Shown here: positions 27,201 through 32,810 of the stretch, piece after piece
Position numbering within the stretch: position 1 is the first letter of the stretch
How the letters are laid out: every line of letters starts with the position of its first letter
Assembly: GCA_903878115.1 (NCBI GenBank)
Contig: CAIRGO010000265.1
Location: 1-32,810 of the forward strand
From: Akkermansiaceae bacterium
GTDB taxonomy: Bacteria; Verrucomicrobiota; Verrucomicrobiia; Verrucomicrobiales; Akkermansiaceae
Length of the DNA: 32,810 nt
Direction: 5' to 3'
Notes under the pieces: model-generated
The model's database searches: none
Seen by the model: only the letters and a program-made list of their open reading frames with translations
Told to the model about the DNA's origin: nothing
Translations under genes and position numbers: made by a program

Positions 27201-30000
27201 CGGTACATTAGTAAAAACTAATACGGGCACAGTTATTTTCAGAACGAATAACACCTTCACTGGAACGACAACGATCAATGCTGGCACACTGCAGCTCGGA
27301 GACGGCACGACGGATGGCTCGATCGCATTGAGTTCGCAGATTACTAACCTTGGCAATTTGGTCTTTATGACATCAGGTGCGCAATCGGTGAGTAATCCCA
27401 TTACAGGCTCCGGAAATTTGACCATGAGCGGCACTGGAATTCTCACGTTAACGAGTGCAAATGATTATACAGGCAACACCACGCTCAATTCAGGAACGCT
27501 GAATCTCAATCATGCCTCGGCGATCGGTTCAACTACGGCAGGAACTTTGGTAATTAACGGCGGAGTATTAGACAACACAAGTGCGGCGGCCATTACCACT
27601 ACGACAGCAAAAGCTCAATCTTGGGTAGGAAATTTTAGTGTGACGGGCACCAAGGATCTCAATTTTAACGGCGGTGTCGTCACTCTGAGCGGTGGTGACA
27701 GTCGTGTAGTAAACATCGCAGCTGGCACACTGAGCACTGGTCGTCTGGTGAGCACCGATGGCACAGGGCTCTCATTGACAGGTGCTGGCGTATTGTCGAT
27801 CACCACTAACGCTGTAAGCAATATCAACGGTCCTTTGGCTGTGGGAGCAGGCAGTACTTTGCGCTACAATACCGGTGCGGCAGCTGGCACGACGAACGAT
27901 TTTGTTACCACGGGGCTATCAGGCACGGGAACGGTGGAAAACGGTGGAGGTGCGGAGCGTTGGTTTTTCTTAAACAACGCGACGGATCAAGTTTTCGACG
28001 GTGTGATGCAAAATGGCGGAGCAGGAAATTTGGGCTTCAACAAAGAAGGCGTGGGCAGTTTCCAATTTTCAGCTATGCAGAGTTACACAGGGCGCACGAC
28101 GATTCGCAATGGTGGATTCATTGCGAGTGTTCTTGCTGATAGCGGCGTGGCTAGTTCGATAGGAGCTGGCACAGAACTTTATTTGGGAGAAGGATTTGGC
28201 ACGCAGGCGGGCAGCGGGACCTTGATCTATGCAGGAACTGATGTCACCGTAAACCGTGGCTTCAATGTTTCTTGCACCGCAGGAAACAGCGGGATCATTG
28301 ATACGGCGGCCAATCTAACATTTACTGGTGTGGTGGCTGCCGATGATACAGGCGGTTTCATCAAACGAGGCGCAGGGATCTTGACTCTATCGAATGCGAG
28401 CACGACACAAAAATTAAGCAACGGTACCAATGGCGGAACTAGTGTTTACGGGCTCAATGTGGCCAATGGCAAGCTCTGGCTCAAAAATGGTACGTTCACT
28501 TCAGCAGGAGAAGTTGTCGTCGGCGGTCAATTACTCACGGGGGGCAACTACACGGCAGCAGCATTGGAAATTTCCCAAGGTTCCACCATTACAACACCTA
28601 ACTGGTTTTCGATCGGTCGCGGCCATGGAACCACTGGCCTCACCTCCGTGGTTACGGTTGACAGTGCCTCACTTATACAAACGGGGGCCGCCAACGGCAT
28701 AGCCATGGGCTACAATGCGGGTGTCGCAGGTTACAATGCGGTGCAATCCTTGATTATCAAAGGCACTGGTGTGGTGACCGTGGCAGGTTTTCTCAATTGT
28801 GGAGAAAATCCTGGGGCAGACTCCTCAGTGACTTTGCAGAACAGTGCGACCTTGAATTTGAATAATGCGACTCAGAATAATAAGTCGATTGGTGTCTTGG
28901 GCAAGGGTACCTTGACCATAACGAGCGGCTTGCTCAATGCCACCACGAGCGGCTTTAGTATCGGTCGGGATTCTACTGGCGATGGAACAGTGAATCTCGA
29001 TGGCGGGATCATTGATACCGGTTCGATCATCGGTGGCAATGGAACAGCAACTTTGCGATTGAATGGTGGCAATCTGCGAGCTAACGCGGCAAGTGCGACC
29101 TTTCTTAATAACTTGGATACCGTGAGCGTGGAAGCAGGTGGTGCCGTGATTGATTCGCAAACATACGCCATCACCGTGCAAGCCTTGACAGCAGGTGTGG
29201 GCGCAGGTGGTCTTACAAAAAATGGCTCTGGAATTTTGACTCTTACTGGTGAAAATACCTATATCGGAAACTCCACCGTCAGTGCTGGTGGTTTGACTCT
29301 TGCCAGTGGTGGTAGCATGAAATTTGTCATCGGTGCCGACACTGTGAGCAATCGCATCACGGGCCTGGGCGCAGCGACATTGGAAGGCGCGTTTAGCTTT
29401 GATCTAACAGGGGCTTCTATGGCCGATAATAACCATTGGGTTATTGTTGATACGACGACTAAATCCTTCGCCGCGAGTTTCAGTGTCACGGGCTTTGATG
29501 ATGCAGATCTCGATAACAAATGGACGAAGATTGATGGAGCCAACACCTGGACCTTCGATGAAGCCACAGGTGAGCTATCACTAAAAGTATCCGCTGGCTT
29601 CAGCTCGTGGATCTTAGGCTTTGGCCTCGCTGAAGCTGATCGCGATCTCACGGATGATGTTGATCAAGATGGATACAACAACCTGATGGAATATATGTTA
29701 GGGGGGAATCCGGCTGTGGGGAATGTTAACATCGCGCCCACAGGAGCAAAAGCAGGTGGCGATTTTCTGCTCACCTTCTTACGCAACGATGTGGCGCTGG
29801 CGGCTGGCGATGTGGTTTTATCCTTGGAGTATGGAAACGATCTCGACGGCTGGACATCAGTCGTGATTCCTGCGGGTGATAGCACTGTCGGCGGCGTGGC
29901 CTTTGATGTAACCGATGGCACTCCCAACGATTCCATTACTGCCACGGTTCCCACAGCTGCGGCGACGAAGTTTTTTGTTCGCCTCAAGGCAGTGAAGTAA
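24253..30000 (+). CDS. Giant secreted autotransporter-associated beta-strand repeat protein
   Basis: A 1915-residue surface or secreted protein, probably a beta-helical adhesin or matrix protein. A signal peptide ends at AYA (about residue 20). The body is Gly/Asn/Thr/Ser-rich, nearly free of Cys, and built from parallel beta-helix strands. At least five autotransporter-associated repeats follow the pattern GxGxLTLxxxNxYTGxTxxxxGTL (about residues 691-723, 983-1016, 1052-1086, 1266-1290, 1652-1685). Passenger-like openings with W-G and N-W motifs occur twice, near 24-60 and 904-945. There is no C-terminal beta-barrel. Instead SWILGFGLAEADRD and a calcium-loop-like DVDQDGYNNLMEYMLGGNP lead to a 90-residue beta domain ending FFVRLKAVK, common at the ends of Verrucomicrobiota secreted proteins and perhaps a sorting signal. 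The divergent PAS-AraC gene is the likely regulator; a terminator follows the stop. Confidence 0.9.
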   Translation: MKIRIRNVFLALLSFSPAYAATLVWDGGGSDPGDLGIANNWNPDAAPNVATPDTLQWNGTVAGPLALFYTVTNATLGGAAGNPGLNLDIAAGQTSSLTLDSGTHTGSLRMNNVTIDAAAGAFSLGNSANAFNVTLGGAGGQTHTWTNQSANTATVNSDVNFGVGGGGTHTLALAGSGNWQINKAFAPLANGLNLLKIGTGTATLNAGATLTGNNTNSYLPGTALGPFLVREGNLVFNGDTYSITGEAVVGGVVTNGGAGQNAKWRIDAGTVNVTAYLSLCRGNGVGAVSSDLELNNASTITAANFSGGFNGGSALNTPKGSIVLNNTSSMTITANGVFNLAESAGSNVAVTLNNSAQLNNPGTGAKTIGNAGIGSVTLNDSSSLTFGAATTIIGSIGGNGTLNLHSSGTTTLGALTYVGYRTGIGSMTQSAGIWNNTGEVRIGGSDTNGTGLNGTGALTFNGGTANLGALTVARGNNNQNTVSGTVTINAGAIVNNQDDLILGFAGNNNLGKLTLAGGTLTVGTLATKWMQVGKWDTSKGQFDISSGNLNLYNSSALKMNADGTVGANVINQTGGSITFYSNAGTTVGGTGDLDLQRAGAAASNNTYHLSGGTLTVPRVVSTATTGTRTFNFNGGTLQATSTNATYFNLGAGAARANVRNGGAIIHSNGMDIGIPQALLHSNIADDLAIDGGLTKQGSGALTVSGTNSYTGPTLVSGGTLSLGASGVINTSSSLTINGSGAKFTQSTLSSFTPPVTLTQGTYESNGLIKSLTVASDVSNTINPGAGTANSMIVEDAVTFAGAATINLRANGGFMDRFIDVYSISSMVLTTPGDGAVNGQIVLNVSNIGTWSGGTDYPLIKYGTFSGTLDDFVLGTVSGLSPRQTASLINTGSSIALRITGDSLRWTGANNSQWTITPLDPNFNWVLPSSSTNADFITGDVVLFDDSASNFAVSIDANVTPGSTVFDNTTLYTISSSGSFGIAGGTLVKTNTGTVIFRTNNTFTGTTTINAGTLQLGDGTTDGSIALSSQITNLGNLVFMTSGAQSVSNPITGSGNLTMSGTGILTLTSANDYTGNTTLNSGTLNLNHASAIGSTTAGTLVINGGVLDNTSAAAITTTTAKAQSWVGNFSVTGTKDLNFNGGVVTLSGGDSRVVNIAAGTLSTGRLVSTDGTGLSLTGAGVLSITTNAVSNINGPLAVGAGSTLRYNTGAAAGTTNDFVTTGLSGTGTVENGGGAERWFFLNNATDQVFDGVMQNGGAGNLGFNKEGVGSFQFSAMQSYTGRTTIRNGGFIASVLADSGVASSIGAGTELYLGEGFGTQAGSGTLIYAGTDVTVNRGFNVSCTAGNSGIIDTAANLTFTGVVAADDTGGFIKRGAGILTLSNASTTQKLSNGTNGGTSVYGLNVANGKLWLKNGTFTSAGEVVVGGQLLTGGNYTAAALEISQGSTITTPNWFSIGRGHGTTGLTSVVTVDSASLIQTGAANGIAMGYNAGVAGYNAVQSLIIKGTGVVTVAGFLNCGENPGADSSVTLQNSATLNLNNATQNNKSIGVLGKGTLTITSGLLNATTSGFSIGRDSTGDGTVNLDGGIIDTGSIIGGNGTATLRLNGGNLRANAASATFLNNLDTVSVEAGGAVIDSQTYAITVQALTAGVGAGGLTKNGSGILTLTGENTYIGNSTVSAGGLTLASGGSMKFVIGADTVSNRITGLGAATLEGAFSFDLTGASMADNNHWVIVDTTTKSFAASFSVTGFDDADLDNKWTKIDGANTWTFDEATGELSLKVSAGFSSWILGFGLAEADRDLTDDVDQDGYNNLMEYMLGGNPAVGNVNIAPTGAKAGGDFLLTFLRNDVALAAGDVVLSLEYGNDLDGWTSVVIPAGDSTVGGVAFDVTDGTPNDSITATVPTAAATKFFVRLKAVK
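24925..26442 (+). repeat. Internal module A of the giant protein
   Basis: Residues about 225-730. It contains FLVREGNLVFNGDTYSITGE, then YLSLCRGNG, VFNLAESAGSNVAVTLNNSA, NGGTLQATSTNATYF and GGLTKQGSGALTVSGTNSYT. The same blocks recur in the same order in the region 28444-29322, indicating an ancient internal duplication with this copy longer. Confidence 0.6.
26323..29307 (+). repeat. Autotransporter-associated beta-strand repeats
   Basis: Five copies of the roughly 32-residue repeat are read at 26323-26421, 27199-27300, 27406-27510, 28048-28122 and 29206-29307. Each has a small hydrophobic strand, an N-x-Y/F-T/I-G turn and a Gly-Thr-Leu-like strand. The first and last are the most similar to each other. 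Confidence 0.7.
28444..29322 (+). repeat. Internal module B of the giant protein
   Basis: Residues about 1398-1690. It contains GLNVANGKLWLKNGTFTSAG, WFSIGRGHG, FLNCGENPGADSSVTLQNSA, NGGNLRANAASATF and GGLTKNGSGILTLTGENTYI, each the counterpart of a block in the region 24925-26442. Confidence 0.6.
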
Positions 30001-30006
30001 TTTAGC

Positions 30007-30041
30007 GAGTTCGCCATTTGCAGGGAATGGCGAACTCTTTT
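30007..30041 (+). terminator. Intrinsic terminator after the giant protein gene
   Basis: GAGTTCGCCATT (30007-30018) and AATGGCGAACTC (30026-30037) form a perfect 12-bp stem with a 7-nt loop, followed by TTTT. It lies 6 bp after the stop codon. Confidence 0.9.
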
Positions 30042-30043
30042 GT

Positions 30044-30071
30044 CCCTCACGTTAATGCATGGCTGTGAGGG
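30044..30071. repeat. Inverted repeat upstream of the ABC transporter operon
   Basis: CCCTCAC (30044-30050) and GTGAGGG (30065-30071) are perfect inverted arms with a 14-bp spacer, 76 bp before the ATPase start. The layout fits either a second hairpin behind the terminator or an operator for the downstream operon; nothing in the sequence decides between them. Confidence 0.4.
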
Positions 30072-30146
30072 CGTAGTTACTTTCTACATTAGCATAAATA
30101 TCATTGGCGTTCGATTATTTCCGCGTGTAATGTAGGGGAGTTGCCG

Positions 30147-30884
30147 ATGATGGAATCTCTTGAAATAGTAAACAAAAACGAGGGACTGGTGTTTGAGGCG
30201 CGGAAGTTGCGCAAGGTCTATCAGACGGGGAACATGGATTTGGTCGCCTTGCACGGGGTAGATCTTTCGCTGTATGCGGGAGAAATGGTTTGTTTGTTAG
30301 GGGCCTCAGGCAGCGGAAAATCCACGCTGCTCAATATTCTGGGCGGGCTGGACGTGCCGACATCGGGCGAATTGATTTATAAAGGCTGGCATTTGGATGG
30401 AGCAGAGGATCAGACGTTGACCTTATTCCGTAGAAACTGCGTGGGATTTGTGTTCCAATTTTATAACTTGATTCCCTCGCTCACCGCGCGAGAAAATATT
30501 GCGCTGATCACCAGTATTGCGCAGAACCCGATGTCGCCAGAGGAGGCATTGGAAATGGTTGGGCTGGGTGCACGCATGGATCATTTTCCGTCGCAGTTAT
30601 CAGGCGGTGAGCAGCAACGAGTCGCCATCGCACGGGCGATTGCCAAACGTCCAGAAGTATTGCTCTGTGATGAGCCAACTGGTGCGCTGGATGTGAGCAC
30701 GGGAATCACCGTGCTGGAGGCTGTGGAGCGGATCAATCGCGAGCTCGGCACGCTAACTGTGATCATTACGCACAATGCGGTGATGGCGGAAATGGCCGAT
30801 CGGGTGTTGCATTTGTCCGATGGGAAAATTGTTAGTTCGGTGAAGAATGCGGTGCGCATGCCGGCATCTGGGTTGAAATGGTAG
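30147..30884 (+). CDS. ABC transporter ATP-binding protein, LolD/MacB type
   Basis: ATPase of an FtsX-type exporter or lipoprotein-handling system. From the ATG at 30147 it has 245 residues. The start is set by AGGGGAG at 30134-30140 with a 6-nt spacer; a TTG at 30141 would also be in frame. Walker A is GASGSGKST (52-60), the Q-loop [11 protein letters not shown], the signature [14 protein letters not shown], Walker [12 protein letters not shown] and the switch His in IITHN. LolD/MacB-type proteins energise mechanotransmission and not classical transport, and the neighbour is an FtsX-like permease 6 bp downstream, confirming the class. The exported substrate is unknown. Confidence 0.93.
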   Translation: MMESLEIVNKNEGLVFEARKLRKVYQTGNMDLVALHGVDLSLYAGEMVCLLGASGSGKSTLLNILGGLDVPTSGELIYKGWHLDGAEDQTLTLFRRNCVGFVFQFYNLIPSLTARENIALITSIAQNPMSPEEALEMVGLGARMDHFPSQLSGGEQQRVAIARAIAKRPEVLLCDEPTGALDVSTGITVLEAVERINRELGTLTVIITHNAVMAEMADRVLHLSDGKIVSSVKNAVRMPASGLKW

Positions 30885-30890
30885 GATGTT

Positions 30891-32810
30891 ATGATATCGC
30901 CCCTTGATCGAAAATTACTGCGTGAACTGGCCCGAATGAAAGGGCAAGTGATCGCGGTGAGTTTGGTGATGGCGTGTGGCTTGACGATGATGATCATGAC
31001 GCGGAGTTTGATTCTCACTTTAGAAAATGCCCGTGCGGCTTACTACCAAGAAAACGCGATGGCAGATATTTTTGCACGGGTGAAACGTGCGCCATTATCG
31101 CTGAATGAACGACTGCAAGCGATTCCTGGCGTGGCAACAGTGGAGACGCGCGTCGTGGTCGATGTGACACTGGATTTGCCTGGGCTTTCCGTGCCCGCCA
31201 CGGGGCACATGATTTCATTGCCAGAGGATGGAGGAGAGCAAAAACTCAATCGAGTGATGCTTCGAAAAGGTCGTTTTCCCAGTCCCGATGAACGGCGTGA
31301 AGTGGTGTTAGGAGAATCATTCGCGCTGGCCAATCATCTAGAACCTGGTGACACCTTAGTGGCCGTGGTCAATGGCAGAAAAGAGACGTTGAACATTTGC
31401 GGCATTGGTCTTTCGCCGGAGTTCGTGTTTGAAGCACGAGCGGGTGAGACATTGCCTGATCACAAACGCTTCAGCGTGATCTGGATGAACTACCGCGCCT
31501 TGGCGGTGGCCTACAATATGGATGGGGCGTTCAATGATCTGTGCCTAGATTTGATGCCTAACGCATCACCGAAACGTGTGATCGAGGAGCTGGATCGCTT
31601 GCTAGAACCCTTCGGAGCAACAGGAGGCTATCAGCGCAAAGAACAGGCATCCGCGCAACGATTGGATGATGAGATCAGGGTGCTGCATTCGTTATCGTTT
31701 ATCTATCCGATTGTGTTTTTAAGTGTCGCGGCATTCATGGTGAATGCGGTGCTAGCTCGCATTGTTCGTTTGCAACGCGAGCAAATTGCGCAACTCAAAG
31801 CGCAGGGATATGCATCGCGTCAGGTGGGTATGCATTATCTAAAATTTGTGATGGTCATCGGCGCGATCGGCACGGCGATTGGCGGTATCGGTGGGAGTTT
31901 GTTAGGGCGGCAGTTGGTGAGTCTCTACACGCTATTTTTTCGTTTTCCGGTGTTGGATTTCGCCATGGATTATCAAGCGTTGTGGATTGCCTTGCTGATC
32001 AGCATGGGGGCCTCGGTGCTGGGGGTGATCACAGTGGTAAGGCAGGCGGTGAAGTTGCCACCTGCGGAAGCGATGAGGCCGGAGCCACCAGCAGATTTTT
32101 CTCCATCGTTGTTAGAGCGCATCGGTCTAACAAAATTATTCAGTCCTACGTTTCGCATGGCGTTGAGAAATATCGAACGTCGTCCATGGCAATCATTTTT
32201 TACGAGCTGCGGTCTTGCCTTGGCAACGGGATTGATGGTGCTGCCAGGTGCGATGAGTGATAGCATCGATCACTTGTTGACGTTTCAGTGGAATAGCGCG
32301 CAGCGACAAGACGTGCTTGTTTTTCTCACAGAACCATCATCGGCTAAAGGGTTTCACGCCCTAGAGCACCTGCCAGGAGTGACACTTGCGGAACCGATCC
32401 GTAGTGTGGGTGCACGGTTGAAATTTTCTCAACACATGCGGAAACTGTCGATTACTGGCGTGCCGCGCGGGGCGGATTTGAACCGTTTATTAGATGCAGA
32501 TGAGCGTCCGATTGTGATGCCAGAAGAAGGTTTGTTGATGTCAGCGACGCTTGCCGATATCCTTGGCGCGAGAATTGGCGATGAGGTGCAGGTGGAAATG
32601 TTAGAAGGCCGTCGCGCGGTGGTCAATGTGCCGATCCGTGGACTAGTCACGGACTTCGCGGGAGTGGCGGCTTACATGGATATTCAGGCATTGCAGCGGA
32701 TTTTGAAAGAAGGCGATACGGTGAATGGTGCTTATCTCACCGTGGATCACCTAGAGTGGGATTCTTTTATGCGAGCAGTAAAAGATACGCCAAGGATCGC
32801 TGTGACGATG
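30891..32810 (+). CDS. FtsX-like ABC transporter permease, partial
   Basis: An open frame of 640 codons with no stop before the window end, so the C-terminus is missing. It begins at ATG 30891, 6 bp after the ATPase stop, with AGGA at 30883-30886. Hydrophobic helices lie near residues 19-41, 267-290, 318-338, 363-383 and 435-455, with a large periplasmic domain between the first and second. The segment REQIAQLKAQGYASRQV after the second helix is the coupling motif of FtsX/MacB permeases. A second unit starts near residue 425 (MALRNIERRPWQSFFTS), so this is the two-FtsX-domain type. Substrates cannot be told from the sequence. A membrane-fusion subunit, if any, would lie downstream. Confidence 0.92.
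   Translation, partial: MISPLDRKLLRELARMKGQVIAVSLVMACGLTMMIMTRSLILTLENARAAYYQENAMADIFARVKRAPLSLNERLQAIPGVATVETRVVVDVTLDLPGLSVPATGHMISLPEDGGEQKLNRVMLRKGRFPSPDERREVVLGESFALANHLEPGDTLVAVVNGRKETLNICGIGLSPEFVFEARAGETLPDHKRFSVIWMNYRALAVAYNMDGAFNDLCLDLMPNASPKRVIEELDRLLEPFGATGGYQRKEQASAQRLDDEIRVLHSLSFIYPIVFLSVAAFMVNAVLARIVRLQREQIAQLKAQGYASRQVGMHYLKFVMVIGAIGTAIGGIGGSLLGRQLVSLYTLFFRFPVLDFAMDYQALWIALLISMGASVLGVITVVRQAVKLPPAEAMRPEPPADFSPSLLERIGLTKLFSPTFRMALRNIERRPWQSFFTSCGLALATGLMVLPGAMSDSIDHLLTFQWNSAQRQDVLVFLTEPSSAKGFHALEHLPGVTLAEPIRSVGARLKFSQHMRKLSITGVPRGADLNRLLDADERPIVMPEEGLLMSATLADILGARIGDEVQVEMLEGRRAVVNVPIRGLVTDFAGVAAYMDIQALQRILKEGDTVNGAYLTVDHLEWDSFMRAVKDTPRIAVTM

Noticed and set aside
24571-30050. 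Several long open frames on the strand opposite the giant repeat protein
   Set aside because: They arise from the repetitive Gly/Thr/Asn codon pattern, show no domains, and the forward frame is clearly coding throughout.
1-32810. CRISPR arrays, insertion sequences, phage genes or attachment sites
   Set aside because: No regularly spaced repeats, transposase or integrase motifs, or terminal inverted repeats were found; the repeats at 24-30 kb are protein-level.

Overview
The window reads as chromosome from a Verrucomicrobiota bacterium, probably Verrucomicrobiales. No 16S rRNA is present, so this rests on gene content. It carries a sulfatase, a LamG-type/sialate O-acetylesterase fusion, a DUF1080 (3-keto-disaccharide hydrolase) lipid- or periplasm-targeted protein, and a giant secreted autotransporter-repeat protein with no beta-barrel but with the C-terminal domain typical of this phylum. 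Base composition is close to half GC by eye (not computed). Gene density is high. No tRNA, rRNA, CRISPR array, insertion sequence or phage gene was seen.

Layout. 1-1.8 kb (+): three small hypothetical envelope proteins and an orphan lutC. 1.96-4.4 kb (-): a compact dapF-dapA-dapB cluster for diaminopimelate/lysine and peptidoglycan precursors. 4.6-5.0 kb (+): a tandem ACT-domain protein. 5.07-8.05 kb (-): a CvpA-like membrane protein followed by an acyl-ACP/acyl-CoA synthetase whose N-terminal acyltransferase domain looks inactive. 8.1-9.5 kb (+): an exported sulfatase. 9.5-16.3 kb (-): aroC, a 988-residue esterase, a translationally coupled alpha/beta hydrolase, then a COG0523 metal-chaperone GTPase (ZigA type) with a 181-residue partner, the last two behind a Zur-box-like palindrome. 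16.5-17.2 kb (+): a decayed Zeta-toxin-like kinase with a frameshift and a nonsense codon, plus its intact small downstream partner. 17.4-18.3 kb (+): a second alpha/beta hydrolase. 18.3-19.1 kb (-): DUF1080. 19.2-21.2 kb (+): a PBP2-type transpeptidase. 21.3-23.3 kb (-): transketolase, with a clear terminator. 23.4-24.2 kb (-): a PAS-AraC regulator divergent from the 1915-residue secreted repeat protein (24.25-30.0 kb, +), which ends in a strong terminator. 30.1-32.8 kb (+): a LolD/MacB-type ATPase and the first 640 residues of its FtsX-like permease, cut by the window end.

How the parts fit. Housekeeping enzymes (dap, aroC, tkt, PBP2) are interleaved with a surface and polysaccharide-handling set (sulfatase, esterase, DUF1080, giant repeat protein). 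The most informative regulatory signals are the palindrome before the COG0523 gene and the short divergent AraC/giant-protein intergenic region. Most genes lack a Shine-Dalgarno sequence. The octamer TTGTTAGA/TCTAACAA is strikingly frequent throughout, in several reading frames and between genes.
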